Part shown: positions 16,403 to 25,375 of the stretch, piece by piece | How positions within the stretch are numbered: position 1 is the stretch's first letter | Layout: the number at the start of each line of letters is the position of its first letter | Assembly (NCBI GenBank): GCA_016212705.1 | Contig: JACREU010000079.1 | Span: forward strand, 1 to 44,109 | Source of the DNA: Deltaproteobacteria bacterium | GTDB taxonomy: Bacteria; Desulfobacterota; GWC2-55-46 | Direction of reading: 5' to 3' | DNA length: 44,109 bases | Position numbers and translations under genes: made by a program | Notes under the pieces: model-generated | What the model saw: the letters and a program-made list of their open reading frames with translations, nothing else | Database searches by the model: none | What the model was told of the DNA's origin: nothing

Positions 16403-17611
16403 CTATTCATACCTCAAGGCCTCTATCGGGTCAAGGAGAGAGGCCTTCCTCGCCGGGTATATGCCGAATATGAGCCCGATGAGGACCGAAAAGAAGAACC
16501 CGAGCGCTATCGACGACGGGGTTATGACGGTCTCCCAGTCCCCGAAATAGGATATCGACGCGCCGAGCCCCACGCCGAGCGCGATGCCTATGAGCCCGCC
16601 GGAAACGGTTATGACGAGCGCTTCAATGAGGAACTGCCGGAGTATGTCGCTTCTGCGCGCGCCGACGGCCATACGGATGCCTATCTCCCTCGTCCGCTCC
16701 GTGACGGAAACGAGCATGATGTTCATGACCCCGATGCCGCCGACCAATAGAGAGACGGCGGCTATGCCGGATAAAAGTATGGAAAATGTCTGGGAGGTCT
16801 TCTGCATCGTCGCTATCATCTCGGAAAAGTCCCTTATCGAGAAGTCGCTTTCCACGCCCTCGGGTATCCTGTGGCGGGCGCGGAGCACACGCTCTATGCC
16901 CTTCTTCACATCCGGGATATCCTCGTAGCTCTCGACCTGGATGTTTATGTCGTTAAGGAAGTCCTGGTTATATAACCTCCTCATGTACGTGGAGACAGGG
17001 ATGAAGACCTGGTCGTCGGGGTCGAACCACGAGGTCTGCCCCTTCATCGACATGATCCCTATGACCGTGAAGGTCTGCCCCTCTATCTTTATCTCCTCCC
17101 CTATGGCGGGGCCGTCCCCGAAGAGGTCTTTCCTTACCGTAGTGCCGATAGCGGCGACCTTCTTCATGAGCTTTATGTCCGTCTCGTCGAAGAACCTGCC
17201 TTCCGCGACCGGGAAGTTGTTTATCTCCATGAAGAGCGGGGTCGTGCCGGTTATCAGGGAAGTCGCGTTCCTGTTCTCGTACTTAAGCTGGCCCGTGGAG
17301 CCGACAGACGGGCTTATATTTTTAATGCCGGGGACCTCTCTTTTTATCGCCTCGGCGTCGTCCATGGTGAGGTTCTCCACCGACCCTGTCCGGACGTGCC
17401 CGAGGCGCGCGGCGCCCGGCCTTACCTTCAACTGATTCGTCCCGAACCTCGAGATCGACTCCATCACCTGCTTCTTCGCCCCCTCGCCGAGCGACAACAT
17501 GGCGATTATCGCGGCTACCCCTATGATGATGCCGAGCATGGTAAGGGCAGTCCTCATCTTGTTGGCGAGGATGGACCTCCACGCGACCTTTATAACCTGC
17601 CAGAGTAACAT
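16403..17611 (-). CDS. MacB-like ABC transporter permease
   Basis: This is the membrane subunit of a tripartite efflux pump, 402 residues. It has an N-terminal helix after SILANKMRTALTMLGIIIGV, a periplasmic MacB_PCD domain (about residues 45-235) and a C-terminal FtsX-type domain. That domain has three helices (SGIAAVSLLVGGIGVMNIML, then ALVITVSGGLIGIALGVGLG and following). The segment VTERTREIGIRMAVGARRSD is the hallmark of MacB/FtsX permeases. Unlike E. coli MacB the ATPase is a separate protein. The start ATG overlaps the upstream ATPase stop as TGATG. It is the last gene of the tolC-MFP-ATPase-permease operon. The exported substrate (macrolide, peptide, siderophore or lipid) cannot be told from sequence. 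Confidence 0.92.
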   Translation of the reverse strand: MLLWQVIKVAWRSILANKMRTALTMLGIIIGVAAIIAMLSLGEGAKKQVMESISRFGTNQLKVRPGAARLGHVRTGSVENLTMDDAEAIKREVPGIKNISPSVGSTGQLKYENRNATSLITGTTPLFMEINNFPVAEGRFFDETDIKLMKKVAAIGTTVRKDLFGDGPAIGEEIKIEGQTFTVIGIMSMKGQTSWFDPDDQVFIPVSTYMRRLYNQDFLNDINIQVESYEDIPDVKKGIERVLRARHRIPEGVESDFSIRDFSEMIATMQKTSQTFSILLSGIAAVSLLVGGIGVMNIMLVSVTERTREIGIRMAVGARRSDILRQFLIEALVITVSGGLIGIALGVGLGASISYFGDWETVITPSSIALGFFFSVLIGLIFGIYPARKASLLDPIEALRYE

Positions 17612-18276
17612 CAGCCGGCCCGGCCCGTTACGGCGCCGTCCCTTATGTTTATGACCCTTTGCGAGTGCGCCGCAATAGCCGGGTCGTGCGTGACTATTAC
17701 GAGGGTCGTCCCCTTGGCGTTCAGGTCCTTGAGTATGGCCATTATCTCGGCGCCTGTCCTGGAGTCGAGGTTCCCTGTAGGCTCGTCCCCGAGTATTATC
17801 GAGGGGTTAAGGACTATCGCCCGCGCTATCGCGACCCTCTGCCTCTCCCCGCCGGAGAGCTCGTTCGGCCTGTGGCCGAGCCTGTGGCTTAAGCCCACCT
17901 CTTTTAACGCCTCGACGGCAAGCGCCCTCGGCTCCTTTACGCCGGAATATAATAACGGGAGCTCGACATTCTCCGTCGCGCTCTCCCTCGCAAGGAGGTT
18001 GAAGGTCTGGAAGACGAACCCGATGTTCCTGTTCCTCACCTTCGCCAGCTCCTCTTCGTCCATCTCGTCGACCCTCGTCCCGTTCAAGATGTACGAGCCT
18101 CCGGTCGGCCTGTCGAGGCACCCGATTATGTTCATGAGAGTGGATTTGCCTGAGCCTGAAGGGCCCATTATGGAGACGAACTCGCCGGACTCTATCTTCA
18201 AGTCGACGCCCTTAAGGACGTCGACCTCCGAGGAGCCCATCATGTACTTCTTTGTTATGGAAGTGAGTTCTATCAA
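17611..18276 (-). CDS. MacB-like ABC transporter ATPase
   Basis: This is the cytoplasmic ATPase partner of the downstream permease, 221 residues. It shows Walker A ([12 protein letters not shown]), signature LSGGERQR, Walker B ([13 protein letters not shown]) and the switch histidine in VIVTHDP. The start is TTG at 18276 ([11 protein letters not shown]). The family N-terminus begins exactly there, and the next ATG codons would remove the first strand. No strong ribosome-binding site is visible upstream. It belongs to the same LolD/MacB subfamily as the lolD gene at 9105 but sits in an efflux operon with a periplasmic adaptor and a TolC homologue. Confidence 0.93.
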   Translation of the reverse strand: MIELTSITKKYMMGSSEVDVLKGVDLKIESGEFVSIMGPSGSGKSTLMNIIGCLDRPTGGSYILNGTRVDEMDEEELAKVRNRNIGFVFQTFNLLARESATENVELPLLYSGVKEPRALAVEALKEVGLSHRLGHRPNELSGGERQRVAIARAIVLNPSIILGDEPTGNLDSRTGAEIMAILKDLNAKGTTLVIVTHDPAIAAHSQRVINIRDGAVTGRAG

Positions 18277-18300
18277 GGTCTGTCTGAGTTTATGGCGTAT

Positions 18301-19449
18301 TTAGAAGAAGAATCTTTTCTTCTTGGACGTTTGGCCGTTGGCGTTTATCACCGAGGTGACGACCTCGGCCCCGTCCCCTATGCCCTCTGAGACGACCGTA
18401 TGGACGCCGTTCGTCTCGGCGGTCTTGACAGGCGTCCACCTCGGCGACCCGTTCTCCATCACATAGACGCCCGTGGCGCCGTCTTTGGTCTTAACAGCCT
18501 CTTTGGGGACGAGGAGCGCGCCTGTTATGAACTTTGTCAGGACCTTTACGTCGGCGGTCATGCCTGGCTTAAGGAGCGCCTTGTCCTTGTCGGTTATGGC
18601 GACGACTACTTCAAAGACCGTCACGGTCCTCGCGACCTTTCCCTTCGGCGCTATCCTCTCTATCGTCCCCGCAAAGGCCTTATCAGGCATGGAGTCTATC
18701 TTTATCGAGGCCTCCTGGCCGCGGACTATCCTCGCGATGTCCACCTCGTCGACCTCTGCTACGACGCGGATCTTATCGAGGTCGGCGATGCTGAATATCT
18801 GGGTGCCTTCGGAGGCCGAAGAAACGGTAGAAGATATCACCTGCCCGCGGTCTACGAATTTTTTCAATATCGTCCCGGCGAAGGGGGCCTTTATCTCCGT
18901 ATCCGAGAGCCTGTCGTTCGCCTCTTTCAGGGCCTCCCGGGACTGCAGGAGCTCGGCCTCGGAGAGGGCGAGGTCGGTCCGCGCCTTTTCTATCGAGACC
19001 TCCGCGTCGTCGAGCTCCTGCCTCGATATTATCCCCTCCTGATAGAGCTTCCTCTGGCGGGAGAGTTTCACGGAGACGTCCTTCAGGGATATCCGCGCCT
19101 TATCAAGCCGCGCCTTTGCCATCAGTTGGTTCGCCTCGGCCTGGTTCGCTCGCGCCCTTTCGGTCTTGGGGTCGAGTTTTACTATCGTCTGCCCCTTTTT
19201 GACCGTGTCTCCCTCGTTAAAAGGAAACTCCGTTATCTCGCCGCCGGCCTTGCTTTTGACGACGACCTCGACGTCGGGTGAGACGACCCCGGCTGAGACG
19301 ACCTCAATTCTTAAGTCCCCCCGGAGGGCCTTCGCGGTCTTTATCGGGGCAGAGTCGTTCACGGGTTTGCCCGCGCCTGTAAAGAAAAATACCGCAACCG
19401 CGATGACGACGAGCGCGGGTATCGCGTAGAATAGCGCCTTCTTCTTCAA
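18301..19449 (-). CDS. Periplasmic adaptor (membrane fusion) protein, MacA/HlyD family
   Basis: This 382-residue adaptor links the inner-membrane ABC pump to the outer-membrane channel. A signal anchor (LFYAIPALVVIAVAVFFFTG) starts the protein. A lipoyl half follows (VVSAGVVSPDVEVVVKSKAG, then ITEFPFNEGDTVKKGQTIVK). A helical hairpin (about residues 90-190, ARANQAEANQLMAKARLDKA onward) leads to the second lipoyl half (IKAPFAGTILKKFVDRGQVI) and beta-barrel domains. This is the MacA plan. The gene follows the tolC-like gene by 14 bases and precedes the ATPase by 24 bases. The protein ends in a basic tail, TSKKKRFFF, of unknown meaning. Confidence 0.92.
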   Translation of the reverse strand: MKKKALFYAIPALVVIAVAVFFFTGAGKPVNDSAPIKTAKALRGDLRIEVVSAGVVSPDVEVVVKSKAGGEITEFPFNEGDTVKKGQTIVKLDPKTERARANQAEANQLMAKARLDKARISLKDVSVKLSRQRKLYQEGIISRQELDDAEVSIEKARTDLALSEAELLQSREALKEANDRLSDTEIKAPFAGTILKKFVDRGQVISSTVSSASEGTQIFSIADLDKIRVVAEVDEVDIARIVRGQEASIKIDSMPDKAFAGTIERIAPKGKVARTVTVFEVVVAITDKDKALLKPGMTADVKVLTKFITGALLVPKEAVKTKDGATGVYVMENGSPRWTPVKTAETNGVHTVVSEGIGDGAEVVTSVINANGQTSKKKRFFF

Positions 19450-19463
19450 GAGACCCCTTGTCT

Positions 19464-20945
19464 TCAGTCCATCTTTATGGAGAGCTCGTCCAGGAGCGTC
19501 CCCTTTTCCCTGTAATAGGTGATTATCGCCTTGTTGAGGTCTGAGAACGCGGCTATCTCGTTCAGGCGCGCCTTCGCGAGGTCCTCCTGTATGCGGAGCA
19601 CATTGAAGGTAGTGGACCTGCCTGCCGAGAGCTTCTTCTCTTCGGCCACGAGCGACTCCCTTGTAAGGTTTGCCGCTATGCGCGCGGCCTCCAGCCGGGC
19701 CCTCCCGGACCCTATGTCCTTAAGCGCGTTGTCGATGTTAAGTATTATCTGCTGTTCGAGCCTCCGGAGCCTCAAGACCGCCTGGTCCGTCTCGAGCCTG
19801 GCGGCAGTTAGCGCCCCCACTGCGGCCCTGTTGCCTATGGGGTAGCTGAATGAGAGCCCTATCGTCCACTCGGGGGAGTCGAGATCGAAGGATGAACTAA
19901 ATCTGTCCCCTATGCCGTTATATCCGTAGCTCGCCTCAAGGTCGACCTCTGGGCGGGTCTGATCTTCAGAAAAGGCCGTCTGTATGCGCCCCTTGTCTAT
20001 TACCGCGATCGTCTCGCGGTAGTCGGGGCGCGTTGCGACCGCCTTTTTCACGCTCTCCTCGTACCCCTCGGCCTCGGCCTTCAGGGGGGAGTCGGGCGAG
20101 GGGATGATTTCGGTGTCCTTTATGGCGTGGAGGTCGGAGGCGATGAGCATCTTTATCGCGTTCTCCGTGTCCTTGACGGATTTGAGCGCGACTATGACGT
20201 CGTCCTTCCTCGCCGCCGCGGCGGCCTCGGTCTGCACGACCTCGAGCGCGGAAATCGCCCCTGCGTCGAGCTTCTTCCTGTTTATCTCGAAGAGCGTCCC
20301 GGCGAGGTTCTGCGATTCCACCCTTACTTTAAGCTCCTCGCGTACCCTGACGAGGTCCCAGAACTTAAGGCCGAACTCGGCGACGATGTCGAGTATCTTC
20401 TGCTTGAGCCTGTGGACGGATATGTCCCTGTCCTTCCGCGCAATTTTAAGCTCCGCTATGTTGGAGTCCCCTCCGAAGCCCTTAAGTAAAGGCTGTGTTA
20501 CGGTAAGGCCGGTGAAGGACTGGTACTCGTAGTCGAAGGCGTTCAGCGTCTCCGAGGTCCAGTCGTTCCTCACTTCAAGCGTGTACTCGGTCCCGTACCT
20601 GGATTTGCCGGTTACGCCGGTCTCAAGGCTGTAGGTAGTCGAGTCAAGCGCGGAGAGCCCGCCGAGTGAGACGCTTTCTCGCGCGCTCAAGGGGGTCATG
20701 ACGTCCTGCCTCTTCATCGACCCGAAGAGGCTTAAGTCAAAGGCCCCTTCCTCGGCCAATATCCCTGCCTCGGCTATCTCGGGGGAGACCCGCTCTATCG
20801 TTATGTCCAGGTTGTTCCCGAGGACCAAAACGGCCCCGTCCTTAAGGGAAAGAAACATCTCTTTCCCTTGCCCCTGGGCGTTCGCGCCTGTTGATAAAAG
20901 GGCGAGGCAGGCGACTGTTATGGCGGTTTTCGCGTAATTGCGCAT
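19464..20945 (-). CDS. TolC-family outer membrane efflux protein
   Basis: This is an outer-membrane channel of the OEP family and the first gene of the efflux operon. From ATG at 20945 the protein has 493 residues. It starts with a signal peptide (MRNYAKTAITVACLALLSTG, cleavage probably after ANA). The paired OEP repeats consist of long helical stretches (KILDIVAEFGLKFWDLVRVR; ALEVVQTEAAAAARKDDVIV) and beta segments such as WTIGLSFSYPIGNRAAVGAL. The ATG at 20945 has AAAGG upstream and a good promoter beyond that. A much longer open frame to 21623 runs through the promoter and into metV on another frame and is rejected. Three TolC-type protomers would form the channel for the MacAB-like pump. 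Confidence 0.92.
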   Translation of the reverse strand: MRNYAKTAITVACLALLSTGANAQGQGKEMFLSLKDGAVLVLGNNLDITIERVSPEIAEAGILAEEGAFDLSLFGSMKRQDVMTPLSARESVSLGGLSALDSTTYSLETGVTGKSRYGTEYTLEVRNDWTSETLNAFDYEYQSFTGLTVTQPLLKGFGGDSNIAELKIARKDRDISVHRLKQKILDIVAEFGLKFWDLVRVREELKVRVESQNLAGTLFEINRKKLDAGAISALEVVQTEAAAAARKDDVIVALKSVKDTENAIKMLIASDLHAIKDTEIIPSPDSPLKAEAEGYEESVKKAVATRPDYRETIAVIDKGRIQTAFSEDQTRPEVDLEASYGYNGIGDRFSSSFDLDSPEWTIGLSFSYPIGNRAAVGALTAARLETDQAVLRLRRLEQQIILNIDNALKDIGSGRARLEAARIAANLTRESLVAEEKKLSAGRSTTFNVLRIQEDLAKARLNEIAAFSDLNKAIITYYREKGTLLDELSIKMD

Positions 20946-20979
20946 CAGGCAAAGACCTTTAGGTAGGTGAGATAAGGGG

Positions 20980-21008
20980 ATGATAATAGCCGCGCCCTTC
21001 GCTGTCAA
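20980..21008 (-). promoter_or_regulatory. Sigma70 promoter of the tolC-adaptor-ABC operon
   Basis: The minus strand has a perfect -35 TTGACA (21003-21008), a 17-base spacer and a five-of-six -10 TATCAT (20980-20985). The promoter lies between the metV stop and the tolC-like start and gives a leader of about 30 bases. This is one of the clearest promoters in the window. The same TTGACA/TATCAT pair recurs at 22701. Confidence 0.8.
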
Positions 21009-21022
21009 GTGAAAGACGCTGG

Positions 21023-21700
21023 TCAGCGCTTCTTCTGGATGGGGCGGGCGGCCTCGCGGAGCAAGACGTTCCTGGGTCTCACACCGATGGAATTGTCCTT
21101 GGGGGGCGCGATCTTTTTCATGAGGTGAAGCCTGCCCTGCTCCTTGAGCCTCTTGTATATCCTTACCCAGGCGCATTCGTTGTCCGGGCTTACCTCGCAC
21201 ATGCCGTCCACTACCCCTCCGCACGGGCCGTTCAAGAGCCCCTTCGGGCACTCTGTGTGCGGGCATATTCCGCCCGTCTCGATGAGCACGCACTCGCCGC
21301 AAAGAGAGCACCCCTCGTAGAACCTGCCGACCCTCTCGACCGTCGCAAGGAATATGGAGTCGAGAGCCGGGAGCACTGGCTGGGTCTCTTCGGCGACGTC
21401 CGCGATTGTGCGCACGCCCGCGCCGCAGGCAAGGACAAGGACCGCGTCCGCCTTTGGCAGGGCCTCGTTTGTCCTGTACTCGCGCATGGCCAACTGCCTG
21501 TAGCAGGTCTCCTCGGGAAGAGACGACCCGACGACCTCGAAGCCGCGCTCCGTCAAGACCTTCGACATATCCTCGAGCTCTTTCCCGCCGCCTGTCTTGC
21601 ACTGCTCGGCGCAGGAGTCGCACCCGAAGAGCCAGACGGTCTTCTTGCCCTTGAGCGCCTCTACTATCTTCTCTATATCTTTTTTCTTCGTGATTATCAT
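21023..21700 (-). CDS. metV: MetV-like zinc/iron-sulfur subunit of methylenetetrahydrofolate reductase
   Basis: This is a 225-residue cysteine-rich protein of the MTHFR C-terminal (MetV) family. In acetogens and some Desulfobacterota MetV forms a complex with MetF and passes electrons for reducing methylene-THF to methyl-THF. Visible clusters are FGCDSCAEQCKTGGG (near residue 25), then CSLCGECVLIETGGICPHTE, GPCGGVVDGMCEV and NECAW in the C-terminal third, enough for iron-sulfur or zinc sites. It starts 11 bases after folD, so it is in a one-carbon operon. No metF is adjacent, so its catalytic partner must be elsewhere. The ATG at 21700 opens MIITKKKDIEKIVEALKGKK. Confidence 0.85.
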   Translation of the reverse strand: MIITKKKDIEKIVEALKGKKTVWLFGCDSCAEQCKTGGGKELEDMSKVLTERGFEVVGSSLPEETCYRQLAMREYRTNEALPKADAVLVLACGAGVRTIADVAEETQPVLPALDSIFLATVERVGRFYEGCSLCGECVLIETGGICPHTECPKGLLNGPCGGVVDGMCEVSPDNECAWVRIYKRLKEQGRLHLMKKIAPPKDNSIGVRPRNVLLREAARPIQKKR

Positions 21701-21711
21701 GGATGGTATGG

Positions 21712-22572
21712 TTAGAGGCCGGAGGCCTTCCTTGCGGCCGCGACCGTGTTTTTAAGGAGCATGGCTATTGTCATGGGTCCGACCCCGCCTGGGACCGGGG
21801 TTATGTGCGAGGCCCTTAAAGATGCGGCCTCGAAGTCTACGTCGCCTGTGAGCCTTCCGTCCGGCGCCCTGTTCATGCCGACGTCTATCACGATTGCGCC
21901 TTCCTTTATCCAGTCGCCCTTGACGAACCTGTCCCTGCCTATGGCCGCTACGAGGATGTCAGCCTCCCTCACCTTTTCCGGGAGGTCCTTTGTCTTCGAG
22001 TGGCAGATGGTAACGGTAGCGTTCCTCTTAAGGAGCATCATGGCCATGGGCTTGCCGACGATGTTCGACCTGCCTATGATGACGGCGTTCTTGCCCGATG
22101 CGTCGGTGCCTGTGGAATCGAGCAACCTCATTATGCCGTACGGCGTGCACGGCTGGAGGAGCGCGTTACCTATCATGAGCCTGCCCATGTTGTACGGGTG
22201 GAAGCCGTCGACGTCCTTGGAAGGCGATATGAGGTCGAGTACGGAGTCCGAATCCATGTGGGCGGGGAGCGGCAACTGGACGAGTATGCCGTGGACACCG
22301 CTATCGGCGTTAAGGGCCCTTATGAGGGAGATGAGCTCCTCCTCTTTCGCGGTGCCTGGGAGCGTGTGCTGTAAGGACTTTATCCCCACCTCCTCGCAGG
22401 CCTTTGTCTTGTTCCTGACGTATATCTGGGAGGCGGGGTTCTCGCCGACGAGGACTACCGCGAGGCCTGGAATCAGCCCCTTTGCCTTAATGGCCGCGAC
22501 CTCTGCCTTCAGCTCCGCCCTTACCTCGGCGGATATCTTTTTCCCGTCTATTATCTGCGCTTTCCTCGCCAT
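21712..22572 (-). CDS. folD: Bifunctional methylenetetrahydrofolate dehydrogenase/cyclohydrolase FolD
   Basis: FolD interconverts methylene-THF, methenyl-THF and formyl-THF in the cytoplasm. The 286 residues contain the family motifs: Tyr51 and Lys55 in [13 protein letters not shown] (the catalytic lysine motif), [16 protein letters not shown], the cofactor loop [12 protein letters not shown] and the C-terminal [17 protein letters not shown]. The ATG at 22572 has AAGGGA close upstream. It is the first gene of a two-gene operon with metV and supplies its substrate, which supports a one-carbon role for both. The operon diverges from the small coiled-coil gene at 22753. Confidence 0.97.
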   Translation of the reverse strand: MARKAQIIDGKKISAEVRAELKAEVAAIKAKGLIPGLAVVLVGENPASQIYVRNKTKACEEVGIKSLQHTLPGTAKEEELISLIRALNADSGVHGILVQLPLPAHMDSDSVLDLISPSKDVDGFHPYNMGRLMIGNALLQPCTPYGIMRLLDSTGTDASGKNAVIIGRSNIVGKPMAMMLLKRNATVTICHSKTKDLPEKVREADILVAAIGRDRFVKGDWIKEGAIVIDVGMNRAPDGRLTGDVDFEAASLRASHITPVPGGVGPMTIAMLLKNTVAAARKASGL

Positions 22573-22605
22573 TGTCCCTTAATCCCGAACCTTGATTTTC
22601 CTCAC

Positions 22606-22635
22606 AGTATACTTTAAAACAGACGGACCTTGCAA
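22606..22635 (-). promoter_or_regulatory. Probable promoter of folD-metV
   Basis: On the minus strand, TTGCAA (22630-22635) and a good -10 TATACT (22606-22611) are separated by 18 bases. The -10 is 33 bases before the folD start codon. The -35 matches four of six consensus bases. Confidence 0.5.
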
Positions 22636-22700
22636 AGGAATTCAGAGTTCCCGGCCCTGTTATTCCCTTAAAATCCCTTTCCTTATAAACCCGATTGGGC

Positions 22701-22730
22701 TTGACAGCGGCGTTAACCGGCTATTATCAT
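22701..22730 (+). promoter_or_regulatory. Sigma70 promoter of the 104-residue coiled-coil gene
   Basis: TTGACA (22701-22706) is followed after 18 bases by TATCAT (22725-22730). A very strong ribosome-binding site, AAAGGAGG, lies between 22740 and 22747 ahead of the ATG at 22753. The pair suggests a well-expressed small protein. Confidence 0.7.
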
Positions 22731-22752
22731 GTGGGTATAAAAGGAGGCCTCC

Positions 22753-23067
22753 ATGGGATTCTGGGACAATGTGAACGACGAGCTCAAAAAAGCGGTGGAA
22801 GAGGGCTGGAGTGCCGTAAAGGAGAACGCGAAGATCGGCAAGTTGCGTCTTCGGACACACACCCTCCACAAGAAGGCCGAGAAACACTTCGCCGAGATAG
22901 GCGGCATAGTCTATGAATCCTCCAGGGTCCCCTGGGAGAACCCCCTATCAAGGACAGAGGTCCAGAAGCTCATAGAGGAGATAAGAAAGATAGAGGCTGA
23001 GACAGATGCGCTTGAAAAGGAGATCGCGGCGCTCAAGCAGAAGGAGAAGCCCGGCGCGGGAAAATAA
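22753..23067 (+). CDS. Small coiled-coil protein of unknown function
   Basis: This 104-residue soluble protein starts MGFWDNVNDELKKAVEEGWS. The first half is amphipathic and basic (VKENAKIGKLRLRTHTLHKK). The second half is a predicted coiled coil (VQKLIEEIRKIEAETDALEK and on), ending in a Lys/Pro/Gly-rich tail. No signal peptide, membrane segment or cysteine is present. Similar short proteins occur in related genomes, as far as I recall, with no assigned role. It is a monocistronic unit with its own strong promoter and ribosome-binding site, divergent from folD. High expression and a coiled coil would fit a structural or stress-associated role, but nothing in the sequence proves it. Confidence 0.85.
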   Translation: MGFWDNVNDELKKAVEEGWSAVKENAKIGKLRLRTHTLHKKAEKHFAEIGGIVYESSRVPWENPLSRTEVQKLIEEIRKIEAETDALEKEIAALKQKEKPGAGK

Positions 23068-23097
23068 ATCCCGGCGTCAAGCCTTGAGAGGTTCCCT

Positions 23098-23140
23098 GTC
23101 CCCCCTCACCCTCCGCCCTCTCCCACAAGGGGAGAGGGGA
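23098..23140. repeat. Dispersed C-rich/G-rich inverted repeat
   Basis: The stretch reads CCCTCTCCCACAAGGGGAGAGGGG, an imperfect palindrome preceded by more CCCTC-type sequence. Related copies are at 25208-25300 and 32842-32870. It lies between the coiled-coil gene and the antiporter gene and may serve as a weak terminator, though no T-run follows. It is probably a genome-wide repeat family. Confidence 0.6.
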
Positions 23141-23233
23141 CTATAAAAGAACACCCTCGTTTAAGACACATGCCCTTCGCATCCCGTCTTGCAACCCTCC
23201 TCGAAAAAATGCTATTTTGATTTAAGGCTATAC

Positions 23234-25207
23234 ATGGAGAACATACCTCTTCTCACAGACATAGTAATACTCATGGCGATCTCCGTCCCCATCTCCATCC
23301 TCCTTACGAGAATGGGGCTCCCGACGGTCATCGGCTTCCTTGTGACCGGCGTCATCATCGGCCCTTACGGCTTCGGGCTTGTGACCGAGATCGGCACGGT
23401 CGAGACCCTCTCGCAGATAGGCATAGTCCTCCTCCTCTTCACCATCGGACTCGAGTTCTCGATAACGAGGATGCTGTCTCTTCGTAGGGAAGGGATACTC
23501 GGCGGCGGCTTTCAGGTGGGGGCGACGGTCCTTGCCGTCTTCGCGCTCGGCGTCCTCCTCGGCTACCCGATGCAGGTCTCTCTCCTTTTAGGCTTCATCA
23601 TCTCTCTGTCATCCACGGCAATAGTATTGAAACTCCTCCTGGACAAGGGCGAGGTCAACTCCCCCCACGGGAACCTATCGCTCGGCATACTCATCTTTCA
23701 GGACCTTTGCGTCGTTTTGATGGTCATGGTGATACAGTCGATCGGGGGCAAGGGCGCCTCCTCGACGATCGAGATAGCGCGCGGGCTCGGCCTCTCCATA
23801 ATAGCCTTTTTCATAATAGTCATCGCGGTCACATACCTCATCCCCAGGCTATTCAACCAGGTAGTGAAGCTCCGGAACCGCGAGGTCTTCATACTCACCA
23901 TAGTCCTCGTCTGCCTCGGGACCGCGCTTATCACATCCCTTTTCGGCCTCTCGCTCGCTCTGGGCGCGTTCATCGCAGGGCTCGCGATATCCGAGTCCGA
24001 GTACTCCGACCAGATAGTCGCCGACGTAATACCGTTCCGCGACACGTTCTCGTCCCTATTTTTTATCTCCATCGGGATGCTCCTCGATTTCCATTATCTC
24101 TTCTCCAACCTCCCGGTCATCGTCGGGGTCGTAATAGCCATCATGGCGATAAAGTCCCTCGCGCTCGTGGGCGTCGGGCAGATATTGAAATACCCCTTGA
24201 GGCTCTCGATAGCGGCGGGGCTGAACCTCGCGCAAATCGGCGAGTTCTCTTTCATACTCATAAAGATGGGCGAGGACTTCGGGCTCCTCGGCGAAAGTCT
24301 CTACCAGGGGCTCCTCGCCTCCGCGATAATAACGATGGCCGCGACCCCGTTCATCTTCCAGAGGTCGTCGAAGATAGCCCTCGGCGTCGGCAGGCACCTC
24401 GGCAGACACGCGCGAGAGTCCGTGAAAAAGTCCTCCCTTTCCAACCACGTGATCATCGTCGGCTACGGCGTAAACGGCCGTAACCTCGCGCGGGTGTTGA
24501 AGGAGACCGGCATCACACACGTCATAATGGACATGAACATGGAGCGGGTCCGCGAGGCCAAGTCCGGCGGACACAAGGCGGTCTTCGGCGACGCCGCACA
24601 CCCGGAGGTGGTAAAGGCGCTCGGCGTCGATACCGCGAAGATGGTAGTCGTCGCCATATCCGACCCGATAAGCACGAGGAGGATAGTAAAGACCGCGCGC
24701 GACCAGAACCCGGCGGTCTCGATACTCGTCCGGACCCGCTATTTAAAGGAAGTAGAGGACCTTTACAGGCTCGGCGCGAACCAGGTGATACCAGAGGAGT
24801 TCGAGACCTCTGTCGAGATATTCGCGCGCGTCCTCCGCGATTACCGCATCCCCGGGAACATCATCCAGAACCAGATAGACCTTATAAGGCAGGAAGGGTA
24901 CGCGATGCTCCGGAACCCGTCTATTGCCGGAGAGAGGCTCACAAAGCTGACGGCGATACTTGAGAAGACCGTGATGGACACGTTCTATGTGGACAAGGGG
25001 TGCATGGTCGCGGGCAAGACGCTCGCCACGCTCGACTTAAGAAAGAAGGCCGGGGCGACTATCATAGCGATTGTCAGGAAAGGCGAGGCGCGGACGAACC
25101 CCCCGGCGGATTACTTAATAGAGGACGGCGACATACTCGTAATCCTCGGGAGCCACGCGCAGTTGAACCAGGCGTTTGAGATGTTGAATGAAAAGTGTCC
25201 GGCCTGA
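23234..25207 (+). CDS. CPA2-family monovalent cation:proton antiporter with RCK domains (Kef-like)
   Basis: This 657-residue membrane protein probably exchanges K+ or Na+ for protons. Residues 1-385 hold about twelve membrane helices of the Na_H_Exchanger family, with the motif LLFTIGLEFS early and LALGAFIAGLAISESEY in the middle. A TrkA_N/RCK domain begins near residue 402 (HVIIVGYGVNGRNLARVLKE) with a GxGxxG nucleotide loop. A TrkA_C domain covers about 570-655 (AGATIIAIVRKGEARTNPPA). I use ATG at 23234 because the first hydrophobic helix follows directly; a longer frame begins at 23189. KefB/KefC, YbaL and GerN-type proteins share this plan. Glutathione gating as in KefC cannot be assumed. 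Confidence 0.9.
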   Translation: MENIPLLTDIVILMAISVPISILLTRMGLPTVIGFLVTGVIIGPYGFGLVTEIGTVETLSQIGIVLLLFTIGLEFSITRMLSLRREGILGGGFQVGATVLAVFALGVLLGYPMQVSLLLGFIISLSSTAIVLKLLLDKGEVNSPHGNLSLGILIFQDLCVVLMVMVIQSIGGKGASSTIEIARGLGLSIIAFFIIVIAVTYLIPRLFNQVVKLRNREVFILTIVLVCLGTALITSLFGLSLALGAFIAGLAISESEYSDQIVADVIPFRDTFSSLFFISIGMLLDFHYLFSNLPVIVGVVIAIMAIKSLALVGVGQILKYPLRLSIAAGLNLAQIGEFSFILIKMGEDFGLLGESLYQGLLASAIITMAATPFIFQRSSKIALGVGRHLGRHARESVKKSSLSNHVIIVGYGVNGRNLARVLKETGITHVIMDMNMERVREAKSGGHKAVFGDAAHPEVVKALGVDTAKMVVVAISDPISTRRIVKTARDQNPAVSILVRTRYLKEVEDLYRLGANQVIPEEFETSVEIFARVLRDYRIPGNIIQNQIDLIRQEGYAMLRNPSIAGERLTKLTAILEKTVMDTFYVDKGCMVAGKTLATLDLRKKAGATIIAIVRKGEARTNPPADYLIEDGDILVILGSHAQLNQAFEMLNEKCPA

Positions 25208-25300
25208 ACCCTCCCTGCCTCCCCTTGTAAAAAAGGGAGGGGTTTAAGACTCCCCTCGTGACCGATTTCCCCCTCCCCCATCAAGGGGGAGGGGATTTCA
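25208..25300. repeat. C-rich/G-rich palindromes after the antiporter gene
   Basis: Two imperfect palindromes are visible: CCTCCC paired with GGGAGG around a TTGTAAAAAA loop, and CCCTCCCCC paired with GGGGGAGGG around ATCAA. Both belong to the same dispersed family as 23098-23140 and 32842-32870. Confidence 0.6.
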
Positions 25301-25302
25301 AC

Positions 25303-25340
25303 AAAAAAGCCCCCCTCCTTTCGGAGGGGGGCTTTTTTTT
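25303..25340. terminator. Bidirectional intrinsic terminator
   Basis: An 11-bp perfect stem (AGCCCCCCTCC at 25308-25318 with GGAGGGGGGCT at 25323-25333) closes a TTTC loop. It is flanked by A-runs on the left and T-runs on the right, so it can stop transcription in both directions. It separates the convergent antiporter (plus) and zinc-ribbon (minus) genes. Confidence 0.92.
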
Positions 25341-25375
25341 CGATTACAAAATACTACCTATAAAAATTAGGAATT

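Noticed and set aside
20946-21623. N-terminal extension of the TolC-like protein to 719 residues
   Set aside because: It runs through a clear promoter and antisense-frame of metV; the signal peptide starts at 20945.
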